Under the pieces are notes generated by a model that saw only the letters and a list, made by a program, of their open reading frames with translations, had not been told where the DNA came from and ran no database searches. DNA of 64,000 bases from Spongospora subterranea f. sp. subterranea (Eukaryota > Endomyxa: Phytomyxea > Phytomyxea > Plasmodiophorida): assembly GCA_049724395.1 (NCBI GenBank), contig JAUGWO010000013.1:124001-188000 (forward strand). The letters are read 5' to 3'. Both the position numbers and the translations under genes were made by a program. Shown one piece after another: positions 21,883 through 32,100 of the stretch (position 1 is its first letter; each line of letters begins with the position of its first letter).

Positions 21883-22394
21883 CTCCCTCTGGTCCGAAAT
21901 ATCTGCTACTTACGCATTTTTTCCTTGGTCCGAATTAACTGCTACAGTACTATCAAGGCGCTCACACAATGGGCGTTGTTTGCATTTGAGTGATCGGCGC
22001 CGATGTAAGTATCAAATTATAGTGAACAAACAGCGCGTTGGCGACTTATTTACCAGCTGAAGCGCCATGTCGTGTTCATTGGTGATGGACATTTGATCAT
22101 CGTTTCCCATATTCATGATAATCATGGAATGAGAATGGTGTAAACCATGATGAGGTATCTCACATGTATCGTTACCAGTCATATACTCTATCTCCTATAT
22201 GGGCTATCTCATACCGCCATTGGTTTCCTTTCATTCCTTTCCCGCTCTTGATCTGTATTCAATTTACTGCAAACATCGACCGAGGTTCTAACAGATAAAG
22301 CATGCGAAAACGTTTTCCTCAAACTTTCAATAATTTTTCTCTAAAATTGCCGTTAATCCAATGCGTAAGTAGCAGTTATTTCGGACCAGAGGGA
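21883..22394. mobile_element. Stowaway-like MITE, 512 bp, with TA target duplication
   Basis: The left end (21883) begins CTCCCTCTGGTCCGAAATA and the right end (22394) is its reverse complement. The inverted repeat extends to about 36 bp with one mismatch. A TA dinucleotide lies immediately outside both ends (21881-21882 and 22395-22396), the target duplication of Tc1/mariner elements. CTCCCTC is also the terminal heptamer described for Stowaway MITEs. The interior is AT-rich, has no ORF of note and contains a subterminal near-repeat of the end (GGTCCGAATTAACTGCTAC). Copies elsewhere in the genome are expected. Confidence 0.9.
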
Positions 22395-22559
22395 GTACAT
22401 CCCTGGCGTTTTTGCATAAAACCTCGATTTCGGGCTTGCGGTTGACAATGTTCGCCATCAGCGGGCGTCAATGAGAGCGAAATGGGGCCTACCGTATTGT
22501 GCGGAGATTTATACCCCTCAATGTTCAACAATTAGGTGCGTTGTACAAATTACTGGTGC

Positions 22560-23915
22560 GATCGTCTCATAGGCGGAAGTTATGACGACAAGACGAGTAT
22601 CGACGGCTTACGACAAACTCAAAATTTTACGCGAATTAGACGCACGGGACAAAGCGTTCCTCTAAAATCCATTTGCAACCGAAATAATGCACAGATTGGG
22701 CAGGTTAATCGATGGAGGCGAAACCATCAGCTGCTGAAATATAATTGCCGACCTGGCGCAAAGTCGGTTCAAAACGCTACAATTCTTGCATAGAGAATTT
22801 TTCTGAAGATATTCTCAATACCTTTTGAGAAACGAAAATGTGGTTTTGCTAAATGATGCTGTTGTTTTTTAACTTTGACGTTGACGGTTAGCTTTTTCAG
22901 CGGTGTCCTAGTGGATGCTGGATTGCTTTATTGAAAGTCTTGGTCGTGACTATAAAGAAGTCGAAAAGATACGCAGATATGGCATCCGATGTGGAACGAA
23001 TCACGTCGCGCAAGGGAATCCAGAAAAAAGTATTCAACTGAGTTTATCGTGCCAACGCGGCTTTTGTTGTTTTCATTCATCAGCGTTTGATCATAAATAT
23101 GGACCAAACACCAGTCTTCTTCTCTATACATCCGTCAACAACATTAAACGTCGTTGGGGCACGGACGGTAAACATTCGGGCCGCGACTTCGTCGACCCTT
23201 CGTATTACAGTTGCGTTCACTGTAACTGCTGTAGGGACCAAGTTGAACCCGATGATTATTTTTAATGGGAAACCGCACGGAGAATTGTTCGGGAGTTCTG
23301 TTCGGAGGGTTTGTTTACGCAACGCTTGGATGGATGAGTCCATTATGTTAAAATGGATTGATGAGGCACAACAGAACCCCTCACATATCATGATTGGCGC
23401 TGATTTTGAAGTTCAGGTTTTGAAACCTTGTCGTAATTAACCGAGCGGAACGGTCGATTTTGTTTTTAAATTCGTATCGTTGCCATATGATGGGTTTCGT
23501 CGTTGCCAAGGTCCAAGAATTTGGAATAGAGGTACACCACATACACCAGGTGGATTCTCTGGACTTGTTCAACCCGTCGATATTGGTATCGGTAAACCAT
23601 TTAAAACCCGAATTCGGCACCGTTTCGACGATTGGTTGGAGGCCCAAGATTTCGTATCACAATCAAGCCTCCAATGCCCGATGTCCTAGTCGTCGAATCA
23701 TGCGACGAAGTTAAGAACTCGTGGCGTAGTTCGAGCTTATTATTTCAAATAAATAACACGGCGAGACCAACGAGCATGATTACGAAGCCGATTATTTATG
23801 GCCCAACACAATCGCATCGTTTAGGTGAACCGAGGAAGACAGCCATCATTAGACCTTTGTTTCTTGTCGAACGCGACCTGTCTACTCTCAAATCCGAAGC
23901 TTCGAGATTTTCCTT
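22560..23915 (+). pseudogene. pogo/Tigger-type DDE_1 transposase pseudogene
   Basis: Coding remnants in changing frames: an N-terminal stretch TRRVSTAYDKLKILREL, the DDE_1 hallmark NMDQTPVFF with GARTVNIRAAT and AFTVTAVGTKLNPMIIF, then NAWMDESIMLKWID and, after a frame change near 23500, PGGFSGLVQPVDIGIGKPF. Multiple stops and at least two frameshifts show that it is dead. It is distinct in sequence from the two DDE relics at 12-15 kb. Confidence 0.75.
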
Positions 23916-24268
23916 AACCTGAGCGATTCGGTTGTGATACTTATCACCATTGTTAATAGAATGTCTGGGTAAGACACTACAAGACATCGATCAACCCTAT
24001 CTGTAACCCATATTCTTCAATCGCTGATTCTTCTTCGTGAATATCTCTGCCAGTGGTTAATTGCATAGAAATAAACACATAGATTGTAAATTTCAACGAG
24101 AAAAATACAATTTACACTTTGGATGTTTCGTATTCTGACAACAGAATCGAAGCCGAAAACCATCCCATAGACGTCATGCTGTTCACAAGAACGCCCGTGA
24201 TCGCCACATCAAACGCCGACAATTTGTACTGCAGATAGTGTTGTAATTAAAATGTTTTCCATAGCATA

Positions 24269-24360
24269 ATGGAAAAATTGTCATATCGTGCCTCCATCCA
24301 AGGCAGACTCGGAAAAATCGCTTTCGCTGTTGGGAAGGCACGATATGATAATTTCTCCAT
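24269..24360. repeat. 25-bp inverted repeat with about 42-bp loop
   Basis: Arm 24269-24293 and arm 24336-24360 are reverse complements at 23 of 25 positions. The arms could form a strong hairpin. It may be the pair of ends of a tiny MITE or a structured transcript element. No TA or TTA duplication is obvious at its borders. Confidence 0.7.
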
Positions 24361-24457
24361 GAATTTGTCCATTATTCGCGTAATGTGTCTAATGAATAAA
24401 GAATGTGTTTTTTCCCAGCTTTGTTTTGTAGCACCATCAAAGGTACTGGGAAACTGC

Positions 24458-25158
24458 TTAAATGGCTCTCACCACTGAAGACTGAACTGACGTATATTTA
24501 CGTTCAATCTGTGCCTTACCAAAAGCTTCTCGATTGGGTAAACAATACGAGGGCCGTAAAAACTTGAGCCATTTTGTTCTGAAGAACGAAAAGCTAGTAG
24601 CTGTTCGGTGCACTGCCCGAGCCAGAAGTCGATTATTTTCGTCCCTTTCAGCTGCGGTGATTGAATCGCACCATGAAGGCACACCGTTTGTTGATGACTT
24701 TGTAGTTGTCGTTGAAGTAAAATTGCTTGAATGTTGCCCACCACGACTCGCCACATTATCGTCGTCATTTTCAGATATATAGATAGACTCTACCTGCCCT
24801 TTGCAAAGCAGGCCGATTTCATGCGACGGAAGCAGTTGAGGCAACGTTATCAATGCCAAATTTCTAGTGTTCTATATTTGGAAATCAAAGTAATCAGGTA
24901 TTGTTCGGCCTGCGGCAGTTGTCTTTCCTTTTGCCTTATTGCAAGTTGGTGACTATGTTTTACCGAAGAATGCATCTTAAATAGAATCAGCAGAACGCAA
25001 TGAGTTTTTTTTTTAAGTGTAGCTCGATCGAGAAGGCCTTGCTTTCTTACAGAATCTTCCCCTGTCATGTTGACTTCGTGCTGGTAAAAGTTCGTCAAAC
25101 TTCGATTCGTTGGCCTGAGCCTCAATGCCTTCGTTGGAAAGTCGGAGGTCTTGCTCAA
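24458..25158 (-). pseudogene. hAT-family transposase relic
   Basis: On the minus strand, a Ser/Thr-rich linker leads to a segment (ARAVHRTATSFSFF, then WLKFLRPSYCLPNREAFG) that matches the region after the BED finger in hAT transposases, where a small hydrophobic motif precedes LRPSYxLP. The upstream part (25158-24860) may retain part of the zinc-finger region but is not readable as a continuous frame. The DDE/RW core and dimerisation domain are absent. Confidence 0.5.
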
Positions 25159-25269
25159 CCATCAGTTTCAAAGTAATTGGACGTAGTCATTGAGCCAAAT
25201 ATATGATCTTGCGTCTATCTTAGTTTTCATCTTACGCGGGGGAGCTCTTGGTCGCACCCATTGTGTAAC

Positions 25270-26052
25270 CTACAGAATTTCAACCTCTTCATCATCTACT
25301 CCTTGTAATGACCGGACTCCCCCTTGAAAATTATCTGGTTGACCTATGGGAACAACTCTGTTCGCTATGTTATCATACCGCATTGAATTATCAAAATTAC
25401 CTACAGGAACAACTCTGTTCGCTATGTTATCATACCGCATTGAATTATCAAAATTACCTTCAGGAACAACTCTGTTCGCTACAGGAACAACTCTGTTCGC
25501 TATGTTATCATACCGCATTGAATTATCAAAATTACTTACAGGAACAACTCTGTTCGCTATGTTATCATACCGCATTGAATTATCAAAATTACTTACAGGA
25601 ACAACTCTGTTCGCTATGTTATCATACCGCATTGAATTATCAAAATTACCTTCAGGAACAACTCTGTTCGCTATGTTATCATACCGCATTGAATTATCAA
25701 AATTACTTACAGGAACAACTCTGTTCGCTATGTTATCATACCGCATTGAATTATCAAAATTACTTACAGGAACAACTCTGTTCGCTATGTTATCATACCG
25801 CATTGAATTATCAAAATTACCTTCAGGAACAACTCTGTTCGCTATGTTATCATACCGCATTGAATTATCAAAATTACTTACAGGAACAACTCTGTTCGCT
25901 ATGTTATCATACCGCATTGAATTATCAAAATTACCTACAGGAACAACTCTGTTCGCTATGTTATCATACCGCATTGAATTATCAAAATTACCTACAGGAA
26001 CAACTCTGTTCGCAACTCTGTTCGCTCTGTTCGCTATGTTATCATACCGCAT
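25270..26052 (-). CDS. Possible repeat protein (19-aa repeats), speculative
   Basis: Minus-strand open frame of 260 codons covering half of the 57-bp array and leaving it into unique sequence (GQPDNFQGGVRSLQGVDDE). The repeat is polar and Asn/Val-rich, more protein-like than the Cys/Leu/Tyr-rich plus-strand alternatives, and variation at the linker changes residues (VG, EG or VS). A second minus frame, 26632-26057, continues the same repeat after a 1-base frame change. No ATG in non-repeat sequence and no known domain. It could equally be a passive minisatellite. Confidence 0.2.
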   Translation of the reverse strand: MRYDNIANRANRVANRVVPVGNFDNSMRYDNIANRVVPVGNFDNSMRYDNIANRVVPVSNFDNSMRYDNIANRVVPEGNFDNSMRYDNIANRVVPVSNFDNSMRYDNIANRVVPVSNFDNSMRYDNIANRVVPEGNFDNSMRYDNIANRVVPVSNFDNSMRYDNIANRVVPVSNFDNSMRYDNIANRVVPVANRVVPEGNFDNSMRYDNIANRVVPVGNFDNSMRYDNIANRVVPIGQPDNFQGGVRSLQGVDDEEVEIL

Positions 26053-26640
26053 TGAATTATGAAAAATTACTTACAGGAACAACTCTGTTCGCTATGTTAT
26101 CATACCGCATTGAATTATCAAAATTACTTACAGGAACAACTCTGTTCGCTATGTTATCATACCGCATTGAATTATCAAAATTACCTTCAGGAACAACTCT
26201 GTTCGCTATGTTATCATACCGCATTGAATTATCAAAATTACCTTCAGGAACAACTCTGTTCGCTATGTTATCATACCGCATTGAATTATCAAAATTACCT
26301 ACAGGAACAACTCTGTTCGCTATGTTATCATACCGCATTGAATTATCAAAATTACCTTCAGGAACAACTCTGTTCGCTATGTTATCATACCGCATTGAAT
26401 TATCAAAATTACCTTCAGGAACAACTCTGTTCGCTATGTTATCATACCGCATTGAATTATCAAAATTACCTACAGGAACAACTCTGTTCGCTATGTTATC
26501 ATACCGCATTGAATTATCAAAATTACCTACAGGAACAACTCTGTTCGCTATGTTATCATACCGCATTGAATTATCAAAATTACCTTCAGGAACAACTCTG
26601 TTCAGGAACAACTCTGATCGATATTTTATCATAGCGCATT
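25340..26640. repeat. 57-bp minisatellite, about 21-22 units, coding-compatible on both strands
   Basis: Units of 57 bp run head to tail with almost no divergence except at one linker hexamer that takes only three forms: CCTACA (6), CCTTCA (8) and CTTACA (7). Truncated partial units occur at about 25480 and 26012-26035. A point change plus a 1-base insertion at about 26061 shifts the frame. As 57 is a multiple of 3, two plus frames and one minus frame stay open. The minus frame encodes a 19-aa repeat (MRYDNIANRVVPVGNFDNS) and ends in a non-repeat tail finishing in DDEEVEIL and a stop at 25270; the longest plus frame is 25308-26642. There is no clear promoter, splice pattern or homologue on either strand, so translation is unproven. 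Confidence 0.95.
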
Positions 26641-26644
26641 AACG

Positions 26645-27949
26645 CCCATCCCATGGCTATAGCATTAACTATCGGAACGTCCGACCTATCATTAGCTCGC
26701 AGAGTCCACCATCCCAATTCCAAACAGTACCACCCACCTACGACTCCTTAGATAATTAACAACTTGATTCTCACTATCTCGTACGGCATGACATACAAAC
26801 TCGATCGCTTTCGTAGAATATGACGCCATCTATCCCCTCGATCCCGACCCACCAGTGCTACATTGTTATGACAGTTTGGGCATAACAGAGATGCACCAAT
26901 CTGGAGAACGCGAGCGATAGCATGTGAAAAATGGCTGGCATCGTATCATTCAAATAATGCTCATCTATAGGTGACAATATCACCGAATCGATAGTAATCT
27001 CGTGCGGGAAATGTTCAAGTAGCAGAAGCATGGATAGACAACGTCAAGGGTCCATTCACTGATTACATGCATAGGATCGAGACTCGCTGCTACTCAACAT
27101 TTGCTCGATATAAATCAGGATTAACACCAAAAACATGATGCTGCTTGGAGTCGCTTCTCTTGAACACAGTCGTTGCGGGGTTTACCAACGAATTGTACGA
27201 CGCTTTCGCCGTGTTTGTGCTCCTCAATCGCTGCTAAATCCATTTCGTGGAGCAGCGCAAATAAATTCGTCTCGTCACATGATCAGGAGTCGGAGCGATT
27301 TCAAAGGTATACGGTTTCCGGTCAAAGGGCAATGCCAATAGCATTGCAAATACTAAGAATGGAGCACACCATGGTAAATGAGCTGATGTTTTGAAGCTTC
27401 TTCACTCCACTCCTGACCCTCCATTGGACGAAGCAAAGTGTTCGCGTTACTGCAACAAATGAGATTGGCAGCAATTGAAAGAGCGCCATTACGCTATGAG
27501 CATCGTTGGTAAACCAGGCAACGATTGTGTTCAACCAAAATGTCAAAGAGCGTTAAGATCTTCGTGTCAATCCCGATGTTCATAGAGCAGGAGCAGTTCG
27601 TTGACCATGAGCAGCGGGAACCAGTCCTGGTCAACAAACGAAATTGACCTTCGTTTCAGCTTTGCCGGACCCCTAAGGGAACTTCTTCAGAAGACGAAGA
27701 ATACACGAAAGGAAACTACGGAATATAAAGACCCTCGATAGTGTTAGAGAATACGAGAGCGCGTCTGGATACCACGGGTTTCATAAACCCGGGTCCGGTT
27801 AAAAAACATGGATAATCGGGACTCGCTGAGAACATGTGTTGTTGCAGTTTGCTACCTACGCAATAGCCGCAAGTTCGCACATTACTCCGCCACGGAGTCC
27901 GCAAACAACAAAATCTTGTTGTACACATTCAAACGTTTTCCCGATAATA
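26645..27949. other. 1.3 kb without recognisable gene
   Basis: Only short ORFs in all frames. A plus-strand region at 27135-27400 shows faint coding character in two frames and may be a transposon scrap. The last about 200 bases would be the promoter of the BMT5-like gene. Confidence 0.5.
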
Positions 27950-28748
27950 ATGGGAAGGTCGCATGCGGGAGGGCGTAAAAATGTTCGGCGCGCACAGAGA
28001 GGCAAGTCCTCAAACAAGTCGAACGATTTGGTCGTGATCAGCAGTAGTGCGGCTGTTTCTTATTTGTTAAAGGCGTCGCCATCAAACCCAGTCCGTATCA
28101 TGTCGCAGACCCTGTCGAAACGAGAACGCATATTGGTTGTTGGTTGCGGCGACTTTAGCTGGCCGCTTTCTGTTGCCGCTCATATTGGCGGCTCAAATTT
28201 GACGGCAACGTCGTTGGATTCGGCTGAAGAGTTGTCAGAGAAATATGGCCAAGCGGTAGCGTTCAATTGCCAAGCGCTGAAGCGCCTTAGTGCTACAGTG
28301 TTTCACGAAATTGATGGCTGTTATTTGAAGCGTCATTTTCCGTCGACAAATTTTGATAGAATTATTTTTAATTTTCCTCGTAAGATGTCTTTTTCACCAC
28401 ATCGTCAATTTTACAAATTCACGCATCGTTTTACTTGTAGATGTTGGAGGCAGTACATCATCTGACGTCGCGAAAAATCGCGAGTTGATCGAAAAATTTA
28501 TCCGGTCATGTCGTGAAATTATATCAAAAAAGGGCGGCCTGGTGTCAATTAGCCTACGAACGACGCTATTTTATAAATCGTGGGATCTGCCGAGTCTGGT
28601 CAAGCGCATCGGGGCGGGAGCGCACATTGTGTCTGAGACTCCGTTCGATCAGTTCGCCGGCTACAAACCACAGCGTACCCATCCTGGAGTATACCACGCC
28701 GCGCCATCTGTTGCAGACGCCTCTGTCTACACGATTGGCTTCTCATAA
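27950..28748 (+). CDS. BMT5-like rRNA uridine methyltransferase (DUF2431 domain)
   Basis: The family contains yeast Bmt5, which methylates N3 of a uridine in 25S rRNA. Exons 27950-28379 and 28441-28748 give 245 aa. After a basic Gly/Lys/Arg-rich N-terminus (MGRSHAGGRKNVRRAQRG), the SAM-binding motif reads ILVVGCGDFSWPLSVA, followed by NLTATSLDS, then FDRIIFNFPR. The second exon begins HVGG and contains NRELIEKFIRSC, GGLVSISLRTT and YKSWDLPSLV, as in DUF2431. The start ATG is the first in-frame one after the predicted transcription region; earlier in-frame sequence lacks ATG. The family motif GEGDFSFS is here GCGDFSWP, a mild deviation in the SAM loop. Confidence 0.88.
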
Positions 28749-29183
28749 AATCATTATTTCAGGTCGATTTGAACCAGTCTTTCTGCGTTTGAATTGAATG
28801 GCCATAGAGGGCTACGCCTCGCACCCCTCAAGGTTGAGGCTGCGTGCGTCAGCAATACTACACCGATATAAATACGCACTAAACCTGATCAGCTTCTACA
28901 AAGAGGAGCTGTCGCACGTCGTCCTAATTCCTGTGAATAAATAGTTATGGAAAAACCTTTTCAAATTATTGATTGTTTGATACGAATTTTGTTATTTCCC
29001 GAATTAATGTGGTTGCGCCATACACTCTCCTTGGTTCTAGAATCTAACATATTTTACGTTTCTGTGATGATAATATAGTAATCACACCATGGTCCGAAGG
29101 AATCTCTCTTTGATTGTGGAGGTTGCTTAAGTTGGCCGTGAAGCGCGAAGGGAAGTGGGTGCTCGACCTTGCGTCGTGCGAAC
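28749..29183. other. Intergenic spacer, promoter side of the HECT gene
   Basis: No ORF of substance. A 3' UTR for BMT5 and the promoter of the HECT gene are expected here. A small imperfect inverted repeat around 28820-28850 (cgcacccctcaa / ttgaggctgcgtgcg) is present. Confidence 0.5.
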
Positions 29184-32100
29184 ATGGGGAGCGATCTGTC
29201 CAGGCCTGTTCCAGACCTCGTTGATCGCGACCGCCAGCTTCTTGATGCCTTGGCTGCCAATATTTGGCCTAAGCTGGCTTCAGATGAACCTTACATTGCA
29301 AGACCCGGCTTTTCGCCCAGCATCGAGTCCCTCCACGATGCTTTTCTACCCTTTGCCGCCCTGGACAGATCAGAAACTTTAATTCATTCGTTAATGTCCG
29401 ACATTTCTAGTCTGGCCCAAGGAATTGCCAGCGATGAATTTACAATAGAATTGCAAAGACGAACGCGAATTATGCAGCAAATCCATTTTGCACTGTCTAG
29501 AAAAATGGACAAATTCTCCAGAGAATTGGAAACCCCTCGTGAAACTCAGCTCGCCACACCAGTCGAACCAGGTACTTCAGCCAGGGGTATTTTGCCAATA
29601 TCGAAAATGCAATCTCTGGGAATTCGTTACGCGATATCCGTCCTCTTGCTTTTGGTTGAGTCCGTTCATGCCAATGGTCAGACTGTTTTGCATGATGTTC
29701 TCCAGTTAATATGCGACATGCTTCACGGTGTCCCTGCGCGCGAGTTCGCGCTTGAGCTGTCTGATCAAACTACTATTTGGTTAAAACCTTTGCTGGAGTT
29801 CTTCGATCGGGTCATTGCTGATGATAAGATTCCGGTAATAACTGTTGACGCTCTTAAATTTTGAAACTCAGTTCTACAGGCTTTTCTCGTTCTGACACGA
29901 TTGTTTGATTGGTTGATGTTATGTACCTACCGACATTATAACTGTTAATTTAGGAGCGTTTGTTAGCCGTTTGCGTATCGTTAAAGCTCGGTATTCTTCG
30001 TGGGTCTTTGCAATGTATCCTTCAAGCCTTGGTAGAAGTGTATCGCCTGAGGAATCACCATGATGCTCAACTTCCGGATGATTTTTATCATGTAATAATT
30101 GACCTTGCTCTTACTCCTGTTGATGGAGTAGACTCAAAGGTAAAATTTCAGAGCTGCGTTACTTCGGCGCAAAAGTGTGTTTCCCGTCCGCTCACTGAAT
30201 GGCTTTGTTGCAGAGTGCGGAAAACAAATCTGAGTCATTTCCACTAGAAGATCTTGATATATCTGAAGAGATGAGAGCAGCTTCTAAAAGTCCAAAAATG
30301 CTGACTTCTCCAGAACTTTTTTCTGGCCTTAATACTCGGGTTTATATTTCAGCTATGAAAACGGACCCTTTTTCCCGGGCTGTTCTGCTTGTCGTCTCAC
30401 ATCTGCAGCGGCATTCACGTCTGGTACTTTCTAGTAACGATCCACTATCTTGCTTAGATATTCCGGAAAGAGCGGAGTCGGGGGTAGGCCATCAACAGTC
30501 TCTAGCTATTGAAGTTTCATCAGAAACTTTGACGTCATTGGTTGACTCAATATCGATGATGTTGAGTGCAATTGAGAATTCTCACGATATCGCATGCGCA
30601 GAAATTCTACTGAAACTAGTTCAAATAATCAAAGCCCATTTTCTGCAGATGATGAAAGCCCAAATCACCTTCGCAAACCTAGGCCTGCCACCTGCTTTTG
30701 CTGTGTCGTGCAGAGATCTGTTTTTTCACTTGGGTTCAGTGGAACTCGACATTTCCGTGCCAGAATTAGCTGGTCAAATTTGCCACGAATTACATGATGA
30801 AGTGCTACAAGCCTTCGTTTACGGTTTCGATCAGCTGTATCCAACTGCGAATGAACAAGCATCATATCTTTCGAGTTTGCTCAGAAGGTTTCGAGAGGAA
30901 CCTCGCGTTGGGTTATCCGCGTTCGAACGTAGCTTAATGGATCTGCTCGTCATGCGGCTGTCAAAATTCGGGCCCATCGCCACGTTACTGTCTAATATGC
31001 CAAATGATCGTCAAGAAGCGTCTCATATTTTCGATCTGCTTCTCCTGATTTCCAAAGTGTCTTTTGATGAAATCAATGAACAATTCGAGCTGATAATCGT
31101 TGGAAAGACGGACTTTGCTGAAGTACAATGTCCAAGGACGGTCGTTTTGAGAGCGTTGTTGTCGCACTTTTTGTCACGATTAGTTTCGAATTGGATAACG
31201 AAAGATAACATAAGCCATGAAGGCAAAAGAGCTATGATGAGCGATCTGGCAGTTTTCTGTCAAAATTTTTTCGATGACGCCTCCTCAGTGGTAAATTTTT
31301 GCGTTTTTTTTCTTCTTCCGCCTTTAAACCATGTTTGTTTCTTATAGGCTCGAAATGGGGCTGCCCTTGCGTCACAATTAACCCTGTCAACGTTAGATGA
31401 GTTCTTAAAAAGGACCTTCTTCGCCACAGTATATCCTTTTGTAGTCTGTATATGTGCTCTGCCTCGCAGCATAGGTTCTCCCTTGATGCTGCAAATTATG
31501 GACCCGCTAATTTCACTTTTACGTTCTGTGGCCGAGTTCAGAAAAATAGTTTTTAACATGTGCATTGTCCCTGTTGTAATAACCCACTCAGACGTGATTG
31601 AAAGCGAGCATCCATATCAACAAAGCTCATCTATTGTTCAAGTCGTTCAGATGGACAGGTCCCTAATTTCACTGTTATCTGGCTTTCCTTAAATTTACCT
31701 TGATATTGACCATTTGTCCTGACTTAGGTGTGAGTATTTGGAGGTATTGATTGATCCCAAATCGTGTTCGGTCGATTCTCATGATACAATGGAGTTGTTT
31801 GCTGGTCAAGATGCCAGCAGAGTCCATATCGGAACCTTCAATGGTCCGCGGTGGAACATCCCCGATAAACCCATAAAAGTTGCTGGTAATCAGTTAACAG
31901 TGACATTTCGCTCAACCTCAAAAGCATCTCCCACATGGGGATATCGGCTTCAAGTAATCTGTTCATATTTGTAGAAGGATATGGCGCTAAATTTCTTTTT
32001 CAAGGTTATGGGAAAGGAAATAAGCCGCCCATTTCACTGGCTGCATGAATTGACTCGTACACTGTCATGCTTATGTGGTAGTTCTGCGTCCATAATGCTC

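Noticed and set aside
25340-26640. CRISPR array
   Set aside because: Units are contiguous 57-bp repeats without unique spacers, in a eukaryotic genome.
25308-26642. 444-codon plus-strand ORF as a real protein
   Set aside because: It exists only because the repeat length is a multiple of three; it lacks unique flanking coding sequence and shifts frame inside the array.
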